Positions 35,522-42,622 of a DNA stretch of 64,000 bases are shown here, in pieces. The translations under genes and the position numbers were made by a program. Position 1 is the stretch's first letter. Every line of letters begins with the position of its first letter. Below the pieces are notes generated by a model that saw only the letters and a program-made list of their open reading frames with translations, searched no databases and was not told the origin of the DNA. The DNA comes from Chondromyces crocatus. GTDB taxonomy: Bacteria > Myxococcota_A > Polyangia > Polyangiales > Polyangiaceae. Where the stretch lies: positions 8,115,001 through 8,179,000 of the forward strand of contig NZ_CP012159.1 of assembly GCF_001189295.1 (NCBI RefSeq), in the 5' to 3' direction.

Positions 35522-35735
35522 GGATCGATTCGATCACCCCCGGATCCCCCACAGAGACGCTTCGTACCTGCCTCGAATCACTGACCTGGATCGACTCGAT
35601 CACCCCTCGAATGGCGCACCTGGATCATTTCGATCGTGGCTCCGAGGGACGGCTCGGATCAATTCGATCACCCTTCTTTCCGGCGCGTGGATCGATTCGA
35701 AGCGCGTTCGTTCCATGAATGGCGCTCGATTCGGA
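35522..35735. repeat. Array of about 18-bp palindromes at 33-34 bp spacing
   Basis: Copies start at 35522, 35588, 35622, 35656 and 35689, with a weak partial copy near 35723. The best are GGATCGATTCGATCACCCC and GGATCGACTCGATCACCCC. The core GATCGA-n-TCGATC is an inverted repeat around one base. Spacings are 66, 34, 34 and 33 bases, that is, one or two steps of about 33, close to three helical turns. The array falls in the 604-base gap upstream of the GH5 gene and downstream of the VWA gene, which otherwise holds nothing recognisable. Protein-coding is unlikely because the copies fall in different frames. Confidence 0.85.
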
Positions 35736-35840
35736 TGACGCTCGATCCACCATGAACTTCAGCCTCCCGTGGACGCCAGGACGTCATCACACGGCCACCC
35801 TTCTGGCGCGCTCGTCGTGAAATGTCAGCGCAGCTCGGAC

Positions 35841-37085
35841 TCAGCCAGCGGAGGGGGAACGCGGAGATCCTCCGCGTTCGAGCCAGGCGCGCTCACCCCA
35901 GCGGCAGGCGAAGTCGAAGGGCTTGGTGAGGATCCACAGCACCGGCAGCGGTGGGGGCAGCTCCGGCGTCGGGCCGAGGCCGTCGGTGAAATAGACGACG
36001 CCGTCGACCTTCTGGGCGGCGAGGAAGGCGGGTTCGAACACAGGGCGGAGATCGGTCCCCCCGCGACCCGCGACCTGCTCCAGCGCGCCGCGGAAGGGGT
36101 AGACGCGGGTGATCTCGGCGTCGCACTCGGCGACGATGACGCGGGCGTGGTCGCGCATCGCCTCGAGCTGCCGCGCGATCTCGTCGAGCTCGCCCACGCG
36201 CATGCTCATGGACGTGTCGATGGCCACCAGCAGCAACGGCTTCACGATGGCGCGGGGCGCGTACGTGCGGCCCGGGACCTCGCCGACGCGACCCGGGAAC
36301 CTCCGGTTCGGGCGCGCGTAGGTGTGCACGGGGGCGCGCGCGCGGGCGACGAACATGCGGAGCGCCGTCCGCCAGTCGAGGAAGTGCTCGCGGGGGCCGA
36401 GCGCGCCGGTGAGGTCCTCGAGGAGACGACCTGGTGCCCGGCCTGCGACGAGCAGGCTGAGCGCGTCCTCTCCACCGCGCGAGGCGGCCTCCTCGGCGGC
36501 TTCCACGAGGAGCTGCCGCGTGTGCTCCACCGCCCCCGGCTCCCTCGACGGCGCCCGCAGGATGCGGTGCTCGTCGACGGTCTCGCCGTCCCGTCGCTCC
36601 AGCCTTCCGCAGTTCGCTGCGTCCACGAGCAAGCGGTAGCGCTCCAGGGTGCTCTGGCCCGCGCGGATGCCGACCTGTGCATAGGCGCGCCAGACGATGG
36701 GATCGGGCAGCGGCTCCTCGATGAACTCGTTCGCGGACATCTCCAGGGCCAGCTCCATCAGCTCGGAGTCTTCCGCCTCGGCGAACTTGGGGTGGCTGAG
36801 GTGGCCGAGCGCCACGTGGTGGACCTCGTGGAGCAGGATCCCGCGCAGGTAGATCGGCTCGCGCGCGAAGGACTCGATGTTGACGTGCAGGTAGAAGCGG
36901 CGGTCGTGGAGCGACACCGCCATGCGCTTCACCGAGGGATCGGCCACCGGGGTGAGGCGCGCCAGGATCGCGGCGTAGAAGGGGTACCGCTCCAGGAAGA
37001 TCGGGTCCTGGACGAACCGGCCGAGCCACAGGCCCAGCTCGCCAGGGGCCAGGTCGGCGCCGCGAGCACCGCCTCCCGGGCTCAC
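35841..37085 (-). CDS. Metallopeptidase-VWA protein (DUF2201-like)
   Basis: A 414-residue protein. An N-terminal metallopeptidase-like domain has the zinc motif HEVHH in GILLHEVHHVALGHL and a downstream SANEFIEEPL helix. The C-terminal half is a VWA-like domain with the MIDAS start LLLVAIDTSMSM and a late GGTDLRPVF segment. Such proteins work with MoxR AAA+ ATPases, possibly as metal- or protein-insertion chaperones. The start is GTG at 37085, overlapping the MoxR stop in GTGA, which fits translational coupling; the frame also runs further upstream inside the MoxR gene. Confidence 0.85.
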   Translation of the reverse strand: MSPGGGARGADLAPGELGLWLGRFVQDPIFLERYPFYAAILARLTPVADPSVKRMAVSLHDRRFYLHVNIESFAREPIYLRGILLHEVHHVALGHLSHPKFAEAEDSELMELALEMSANEFIEEPLPDPIVWRAYAQVGIRAGQSTLERYRLLVDAANCGRLERRDGETVDEHRILRAPSREPGAVEHTRQLLVEAAEEAASRGGEDALSLLVAGRAPGRLLEDLTGALGPREHFLDWRTALRMFVARARAPVHTYARPNRRFPGRVGEVPGRTYAPRAIVKPLLLVAIDTSMSMRVGELDEIARQLEAMRDHARVIVAECDAEITRVYPFRGALEQVAGRGGTDLRPVFEPAFLAAQKVDGVVYFTDGLGPTPELPPPLPVLWILTKPFDFACRWGERAWLERGGSPRSPSAG

Positions 37086-38458
37086 TGGGGCCTGATGGGG
37101 GTGATGCCGGTCTTCTTCAGCGTCTCGACCAGCCGCAGCGCCCACGGCTCGGGGAGCTGGGTGAGGATCTGACCGAGGGCGATGCGCGCGGCGTTGCTCC
37201 GTCGAATGTCGGTCAGACGTGCTTGCACCTCCAGATGCGCGCGGAGCGCGGTCACGGCGAGGCCGACGCGGTACCGCCGGAGGGGATCGGCGCGCCAGGC
37301 CAGGATGCGCCGCTCGGCCGCGCTGCCAGGGTAATTCTGGAGCAGCTCGTCGGGGCGCACGTCGATGAGGGAGGTCGCCGTCGCATTGCTCCCCAGCGCC
37401 TCTTCGAGACGCTCGCGATGATCGCCAGGGAGGTCGGCGCAGAGGGCCTCGAAGGCCGCGAGGGAGAGCCGCCCCTGCGACGCCAGCACCGCCACCTCGG
37501 GACCCGCGAGCAAGGGGGCGAGGCGGGCCACCACCTCGTCGAAGCGGTCGGTCTCACCGCGCTCGCGCGCCTGGGCGAGCTCGCGCGCGGCCGGAGAGCC
37601 TGGCCCGTACGTGGAGAGCAAGCTGCGGATGTCGAAGCTGAGGCGCGACGACCAGGCATCCCTGGAGGCGATGAGGACCTCCACCCAGCTCGGTGGCAGG
37701 TAACCCGCGAGGGCATCGCGCAGGACCTCACCGGCCGCGATCTCCTCGGGGCGCAGGACGGAGAGGACCTGGGCGGCGTAGGTCCAGGTTCGCGGTGGCA
37801 CGTCGTCGAAGGCGCGTTCGTGCGCCCGGACCAGCGCGACGACGCCAGGGTGCACGCCGTTCACCTCGGCCCAGGCCAGCCAGGTGGCCCGGTCGGCACG
37901 CACGTTCACGCCGAGAAAGCGAGCACGGAGGGCGCGATCGAGGGGCGTGACCTGGTAGTCGGCGGACTCCGGGTTGATGGCCGCGAAGCACACCCACCCG
38001 GGCGGCAGCTCGTACTGGTGGAGGCGCCGCGCGCTCAGCAGCTGGAGGGCTGGCTGCTGGATGTAGCGCTCGGCGCGGTTCAGCTCCTCCAGCATCAGGA
38101 TGCCAGCCCCGCTCTGCGGGAGGACCTCGGGCGCCGCATAGATCGTGCGACCGTCACGGATGACGGGCAGACCCACGAGATCCGGCGGCTCGAGGAGGCT
38201 GAGGTCGAGGACGACGGTACCGATGCCCAGCTGCTCGGCGAGCGCGCGGACCAGCTCGCTCTTGCCAATGCCCGTTGGCCCTTCCAGGAGAACGGGGCGT
38301 CGCGCCCGGTAGGCGACCTCGAGCACCGCGAGGAGCCGTGGCCCGATGGGGATCGCCGTCGGACGAGCGTCGACGCTCAGGGAAGGAGGGGCAGGAGGCG
38401 GAGCAGCCGCCTGGGCTCTGGGTTTGGCCACGGGGCGTTGTAATCGATGCGGGAGCAC
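37082..38458 (-). CDS. MoxR-family AAA+ ATPase
   Basis: A 458-residue ATPase. Walker A is GPTGIGKSE, Walker B is ILMLEELNRAE, and sensor motifs follow in FAAINPES and LDRALRARF. The C-terminal half carries helical lid and extension regions. MoxR proteins remodel or assemble partner complexes in company with VWA proteins, and here a VWA partner starts in its stop codon. The start is probably GTG at 38458; an in-frame GTG at 38431 is an alternative. The first 30 residues are Ala/Pro-rich. Confidence 0.9.
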   Translation of the reverse strand: MLPHRLQRPVAKPRAQAAAPPPAPPSLSVDARPTAIPIGPRLLAVLEVAYRARRPVLLEGPTGIGKSELVRALAEQLGIGTVVLDLSLLEPPDLVGLPVIRDGRTIYAAPEVLPQSGAGILMLEELNRAERYIQQPALQLLSARRLHQYELPPGWVCFAAINPESADYQVTPLDRALRARFLGVNVRADRATWLAWAEVNGVHPGVVALVRAHERAFDDVPPRTWTYAAQVLSVLRPEEIAAGEVLRDALAGYLPPSWVEVLIASRDAWSSRLSFDIRSLLSTYGPGSPAARELAQARERGETDRFDEVVARLAPLLAGPEVAVLASQGRLSLAAFEALCADLPGDHRERLEEALGSNATATSLIDVRPDELLQNYPGSAAERRILAWRADPLRRYRVGLAVTALRAHLEVQARLTDIRRSNAARIALGQILTQLPEPWALRLVETLKKTGITPIRPQ

Positions 38459-38775
38459 TTTGAAGAAGGAAACGCGCCGCGCTCGCGCTGCAGCTGCCAG
38501 GACGAACGAGGTCGACCGAGGCGCTGAACACAGCGCATTGCCCGCTCACTCGCTTCGTCGCGAACGGGGGACATGAACGACGCTGCGCGCTCGGTTCCGA
38601 CAGACCGAGCGGTCCGAGGAGGCGCTTGGTGGTGCAGGAAGATATGAAAAAACCCCTGCAGCCATGGGTGGAGGCTCGGCAAAAAGCCACCCGGTAGGCT
38701 GGAGGGGTCGAGCGGGGCTCGGCTTGGAGGAGCTCTGGTGAGCCCTCGCTCCCTGTCATCTAGGCCCTTGGCACA
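38459..38775. other. Intergenic region between MoxR and small NQ-rich gene
   Basis: About 317 bases, both flanking genes on the minus strand. It holds a possible terminator near 38646 and the promoter region of the MoxR-VWA pair. A 17-codon plus-strand frame at 38644 has no downstream gene and is not annotated. Confidence 0.4.
38646..38692 (-). terminator. Candidate terminator after NQ-rich gene
   Basis: On the minus strand GGGTGG and CCACCC can pair around a 15-base loop that itself contains GGC-TTTTT-GCC. About a dozen bases later comes GGGG followed by six T residues. A smaller ACCC/GGGT stem sits right before the T-run. The arrangement is plausible for intrinsic termination but not ideal. 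Confidence 0.4.
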
Positions 38776-39015
38776 TCAGCGCTTCGGGTTCTGGGGATTG
38801 GGCGGCTGCTGTCGTTGCTGCGGCACCTGCTGCCCGGCGTTCGGTTGACCTTGCTGGGGGCGGACATCCCCTTGTCGCGCGGTGTCTCCCTCTTGCCCTG
38901 GAGCGCGCATCCCGCGCTGCTCGTTGCGATTGGCCTGGTCTGTCCGGAAGGCCTCGTTGTTGGGATTCTTGACGTTGGACCGCTGGTCGTTCGGGTTCTG
39001 TTGATGCGGTTTCAT
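38776..39015 (-). CDS. Small disordered Asn/Gln/Pro-rich protein
   Basis: A 79-residue hydrophilic protein with almost no hydrophobic residues. It begins MKPHQQNPNDQRSNVKNPNN and ends in QQRQQPPNPQNPKR. The composition points to an intrinsically disordered, stress-type or nucleic-acid-associated protein. No domain is recognised. GGAG precedes the ATG at 39015. It stands alone on the minus strand between the formate dehydrogenase operon and the MoxR gene. Confidence 0.6.
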   Translation of the reverse strand: MKPHQQNPNDQRSNVKNPNNEAFRTDQANRNEQRGMRAPGQEGDTARQGDVRPQQGQPNAGQQVPQQRQQPPNPQNPKR

Positions 39016-39165
39016 GGGAATGCCTCGCTCCTGGCGGTTACCCCCGGCCTCCGCGACCGAGAACTCCGTCACGAACGACCTATGAGGCCACGCCTCGGTC
39101 GACGTCAGTCAGGTGATCGCTGGAGGCTCGACTCGGCAATGCCAGCGGACCACCCGAAGCGCTCC

Positions 39166-39513
39166 TCACGGGGCGCCCTCACCGCCGACGTCGTCCGAGG
39201 GCGCACCCCGTTCGAGCCAGGCGCGAAAAGCCGGCTCCCGTCGCGCCATCTGCCACTCGTCGTGGATGTCGCGTGCCATGGCCCGAGCGCCCCCATCGCC
39301 GCCGAGGGTCACGCCGAGCAGCCACCCTTCGAAGGCGTCGGCCGTCGGGGCCTCCTCGGTCGCGCGCTCCAGCAGCTGGCGCTTCATCCCGAGCCCGATC
39401 GCGTCCGGTGTGGTGTTGCGCTTGCGGCGACGACGCCGGCCGTCCGACGCCTCCAGCGTCCGGAGCAGGAGCCGGCAAAACTCGACCGGCGAGAGTGGCT
39501 CGGGCGCGCTCAT
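39166..39513 (-). CDS. Unknown protein coupled to fdhE
   Basis: A 115-residue helical, soluble protein. Its ATG overlaps the fdhE stop in ATGA, so it is very likely translated with it. Visible parts are LSPVEFCRLLLRTLEAS, a basic patch (GRRRRRKRNTT), GMKRQLLERATEEAPTADAF and a final ARAMARDIHDEWQMARREPA helix. The position at the end of the operon suggests a role in maturation or use of the formate dehydrogenase, but no known accessory family (FdhD, or the small Tat-target protein) matches. Confidence 0.72.
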   Translation of the reverse strand: MSAPEPLSPVEFCRLLLRTLEASDGRRRRRKRNTTPDAIGLGMKRQLLERATEEAPTADAFEGWLLGVTLGGDGGARAMARDIHDEWQMARREPAFRAWLERGAPSDDVGGEGAP

Positions 39514-40520
39514 GCGAGGAACCTCCGCAAGCTCCAGCGTGGCTCGGGTGCCTCCACCAGCGTGACGCCCGGCGCCGCTCCAGGATCTCCGGGTCGAACA
39601 TAGCCGCGATCGAGCGCGACGAGGTCGAGGTCGATCGTGGCCAGATCTTCCAGCAGGACGACCTCGCCGGGCCACGCGGCCAGCGTCGTCAACGACTTCA
39701 GGTAGCCACGACAACCGAGGCAAGCATCCACCTTGCGCGCGCCGCCCCCTTGCTCGGGTTGCAGGGCCACCAGCTTCTCGTGGTCCTGCTCTCCGCACAG
39801 CGCGCAGGCCAGCACGGGGGTTTCCCAGTCCGCACCGCAGCGACCGCAGCGAAGGTGCCGGGTGCGCGCGAGACCCCTGGCTTCGACGAGCGTGGGCCAG
39901 GCGCCGCACACCGGGCAGTGGGGCAGGACGTGCGCCCCTCGGGCGGTCCCTGCAGACGCCTCCAGCACCGCGGTGCCCGGCGCGTTCAGGGAGGCGCTTC
40001 CGGGCTCGCGTTCTGGTGCAGGCTTCGTCGCGACGGCAGCCTCCAGCGCGCGCCGACAGACCTGAAGGAGGGGCATCACGGCGAGCTGGGCGACGGGCCC
40101 CAGGGCGGCGGGGGAGACCCCCAGGGACGCGGCGCTCCGGGCGAGACGAGGCGCCTCGTGATCGATGGCCGCTTCGAGCAGCGCGAAGAGGTCTGTACCT
40201 TCCAGACGAGCCGCGTCTCGAAGCGCCCGCAGCGCTCCACCCGACGCCCCCTCCCCCCCGGACGCGCCTCGCGCGGCCGCCTCACAGAGACGCCCCCAGA
40301 AGCGACGCAACGGCGCTCGGGCGACGGGAATTCGAACGCCCGCGAGGGCCGGAGCCAAGCCGCGCCGTCCCTCCCCCCCGCTCTCCGGGGTGACCGCGGA
40401 CCAGGTGGGCTCGGCGAGCTCCGCGAGCACGACCTCGTAGATCGACAGCCACGGCGCGAGTTCCGGCGCCGTCGCCGAGATCGCGGTGATGCGGGTCCTG
40501 GCCGCGCTGGAGAGGCTCAT
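39510..40520 (-). CDS. fdhE: Formate dehydrogenase accessory protein FdhE
   Basis: A 336-residue FdhE-like protein, needed in the cytoplasm for formate dehydrogenase assembly. The C-terminal half has the rubredoxin-type Cys pairs: CPVCGAWPTL, LRCGRCGADWE, CALCGE and ACLGCRGYLKSL, in the family order. The N-terminal half is helical and more variable. Its ATG overlaps the stop of the small lipoprotein gene (ATGA), and its own stop overlaps the start of the 115-residue gene. The family binds iron and interacts with the catalytic subunit. Confidence 0.92.
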   Translation of the reverse strand: MSLSSAARTRITAISATAPELAPWLSIYEVVLAELAEPTWSAVTPESGGEGRRGLAPALAGVRIPVARAPLRRFWGRLCEAAARGASGGEGASGGALRALRDAARLEGTDLFALLEAAIDHEAPRLARSAASLGVSPAALGPVAQLAVMPLLQVCRRALEAAVATKPAPEREPGSASLNAPGTAVLEASAGTARGAHVLPHCPVCGAWPTLVEARGLARTRHLRCGRCGADWETPVLACALCGEQDHEKLVALQPEQGGGARKVDACLGCRGYLKSLTTLAAWPGEVVLLEDLATIDLDLVALDRGYVRPGDPGAAPGVTLVEAPEPRWSLRRFLA

Positions 40521-40744
40521 CGCGCGTTCACCTCACCCGACGTCGCCACGGGCCTGCTGGAGGATGCGGCGACCGGCAGCTTCCGGGGCGTCCCATGGAA
40601 CGGGTCCACGCGTCCATGCACCGCCACCTCCGCCCCTCGGTTGCCCGGGTCTGCCCCAGGTCCCCCGCCGCGCGTTCGCTTCGCCTCGGGACTCGCGCAG
40701 CCTCCGAACGAGAACGCGAGCGCTGTCACGACCAGCCACCTCAT
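40517..40744 (-). CDS. Small lipoprotein in formate dehydrogenase operon
   Basis: A 75-residue protein. The signal MRWLVVTALAFSFGGC has Gly-Gly before the Cys, a usable lipobox. The mature part is short, Gly/Pro/Arg/Ser-rich and without a recognisable domain. It ends in the fdhE start codon (ATGA) and begins 43 bp after the NrfD-type gene. A structural or anchoring role at the membrane is possible; function unknown. Confidence 0.62.
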   Translation of the reverse strand: MRWLVVTALAFSFGGCASPEAKRTRGGGPGADPGNRGAEVAVHGRVDPFHGTPRKLPVAASSSRPVATSGEVNAR

Positions 40745-40787
40745 CGCGCGCCCCGCCGTGAAACTCCGGCGCCCTCGCCCCCCTCCC

Positions 40788-41726
40788 TCATGCATGCCCC
40801 ACCGCCTCCGAGGCGAGCACGATGGCCGCCCGGAGCGCCAGGCTGCCCACCAGCACGAACCCGACCCCGAGCACGCTCAGCCCCCCCTCGATCGCCTCGG
40901 GCGCGCCTCCCCGCTGCGCTCGCCGCCGCCTCGCCCACGAGAGCCCGAGCGGCGCCACCAGCCCGAAGACCACCGCCACCCCCAGCAGCACCCCGTACGG
41001 GCTCCGCCACGCCGCCACCGCAGGCCCGAGCCACACCAGGAAGAGCACGAGCACCACCAGCTCGACGAACGCCGCGACATGCTCCATCCGCGACAGCCAG
41101 GGCAACGTCGGCGCGTACGCAGCCCCGCGCCGGGTTCCCAGGAAGCCCACCAGCACCGCCGAGGCCGACATCGCCGACGCCGTGAAGAGCAGCCCGAGCA
41201 GCGGCGTCTCTGCCCAGAAAGGCCGGTTCGTCACCGAGAGCAACACCCCCGTATAGCCAGCGATGAAGAACGCGAACCCCGCCCCCCCCACCGCCAGGAG
41301 CTTGCCCACCACCCCTCTTCCCAGCCCCCCGAGCCGCTCCGGCACCCAGCGCGGGCGAAACCCCTCGACCGCCAGCGCCCCCAGGAACGACGCGCACGAG
41401 AATGCGCCGAACGCCAGCAGCGCCCAGGAGCCGATCGACATCGGCGACCACCACTTGAACATCAAGCCTGGGCGCTGGGACCACAAGAACAGGTGCCAGA
41501 AGCGCTCCGGCCGATCGAGATCCACGATGAGCAACGGCGGGCAGACCATGAGCGCCGGCAAGGACACGAGGTAGCCGAGGCGCGAGGTCGGCCGATCCTC
41601 CTCGCCACCGAAGAGGTGGAGCAACGCCGCCAGCACGTAGCTGCACGCCGAGATGCCCCCGAAGAAGAAGTAGACGACGATCAGCCCGTGCCAGTGGGCC
41701 GGCGCGGTGAAGAGGACGTCTCTCAT
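40788..41726 (-). CDS. NrfD-type membrane subunit of formate dehydrogenase
   Basis: A 312-residue integral membrane protein with about eight transmembrane helices. NrfD-family motifs include WHGLIVVYFFFGGISACSYV in the first helix, LDRPERFWHLF in the loop and PMSIGSWALLAFGAFS further on. It would take electrons from the iron-sulphur subunit to the quinone pool. In E. coli FDH-N this place is held by a cytochrome b (FdnI); here no haem-binding His pattern of FdnI is seen. Its ATG overlaps the fdhB stop (ATGA). Confidence 0.9.
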   Translation of the reverse strand: MRDVLFTAPAHWHGLIVVYFFFGGISACSYVLAALLHLFGGEEDRPTSRLGYLVSLPALMVCPPLLIVDLDRPERFWHLFLWSQRPGLMFKWWSPMSIGSWALLAFGAFSCASFLGALAVEGFRPRWVPERLGGLGRGVVGKLLAVGGAGFAFFIAGYTGVLLSVTNRPFWAETPLLGLLFTASAMSASAVLVGFLGTRRGAAYAPTLPWLSRMEHVAAFVELVVLVLFLVWLGPAVAAWRSPYGVLLGVAVVFGLVAPLGLSWARRRRAQRGGAPEAIEGGLSVLGVGFVLVGSLALRAAIVLASEAVGHA

Positions 41727-42622
41727 GACGTCGACCCCTCCCCTGCCCCCGACGGCGCCTCGGCCTTCCCTCCACCACCGCCGCTCCCCTCCGCGGACGT
41801 CACGCCCCCCTTCCCTCCCCCGGGCGCCAGCGGCGGCTCCCCTCGCTCTCCACGCCGCCGCGTGCGCAACGTGATCAACCCCCACAACCCCATCACCGCC
41901 GCCCCCACCACCGCCGCAAAGGAGCTTCTCCAGAGGTTCCGCGACGGGAGCTTCGGCGCAGCGGGGAGCCCGTAGACCTCGGGCTTGTCGACCAGCAGGT
42001 AGAACGAGTTCAGCCCCCCGAGCATCTCCTCATCGCCGTAGATGTACGCCTCGCGCTGCCCCTGCGCGTGGAGCTGTTCCACCCGCGCATCGGCCCGCTC
42101 GCGCAGCTCCCCGATCGTCCCGAACTGGATCGACGCCGTGGGGCAAGCCTGCGCGCAGGCCGGCGTCATGCCCACCTGCATCCGGTCGTAGCAGAGCGTG
42201 CATTTCTGCGCGGTGTGCGTCACCGGGTTGATGTCGATCACCCCGAACGGGCACGCCGGCAAGCACGCTCGGCAGCCGATGCAGGCGTCCTGCTGAATCA
42301 CCACCGTGTCGAACTCGGTCCGGATGATCGCCCCGGTGGGGCACACCTCCAGGCACCCTGCCTGCACGCAGTGCTTGCAGACGTCGCTCATCATCAGCCA
42401 GCGCGCCTCGGTGGTGCGGTCCTCGCTGAACTGCTCGATGAACTTCACGTGCCGCCAGTGCTCACCGTCGAGCTTGCGCGTGTTGTCGTAGCTGTCGCCC
42501 GACAGCACGTTCTGCCCCCCGTTCGTCGACGAGATCTGGTTCCACGACTTGCAGGCGACCTCGCACGCCTTGCAGCCGATGCAGACCGTCGTGTCGGTGA
42601 AGAACCCCATCGGCTCTGCCAT
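41723..42622 (-). CDS. fdhB: Formate dehydrogenase iron-sulphur subunit
   Basis: A 299-residue electron-transfer subunit with four [4Fe-4S] sites: CIGCKACEVAC, CKHCVQAGCLEVCP, CIGCRACLPACP and CTLCY-n-ACAQACP. A transmembrane helix at about 234-252 (SFAAVVGAAVMGLWGLITL) may anchor it. The last 45 residues are Gly/Glu-rich and disordered. It starts at 42622 with its A shared with the fdhA stop (TGATG), so translation is coupled to fdhA. It carries electrons from the FdhA active site to the NrfD-type subunit. Confidence 0.94.
   Translation of the reverse strand: MAEPMGFFTDTTVCIGCKACEVACKSWNQISSTNGGQNVLSGDSYDNTRKLDGEHWRHVKFIEQFSEDRTTEARWLMMSDVCKHCVQAGCLEVCPTGAIIRTEFDTVVIQQDACIGCRACLPACPFGVIDINPVTHTAQKCTLCYDRMQVGMTPACAQACPTASIQFGTIGELRERADARVEQLHAQGQREAYIYGDEEMLGGLNSFYLLVDKPEVYGLPAAPKLPSRNLWRSSFAAVVGAAVMGLWGLITLRTRRRGERGEPPLAPGGGKGGVTSAEGSGGGGGKAEAPSGAGEGSTS

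Noticed and set aside
35473-35718. 81-codon plus-strand gene in the palindrome array
   Set aside because: The palindrome copies fall in different reading frames, so the unit is DNA-level and not protein-level; no ribosome site.
38644-38697. 17-residue leader peptide with AGGA site
   Set aside because: No plus-strand gene follows; the A-run is better read as the T-run of a minus-strand terminator.
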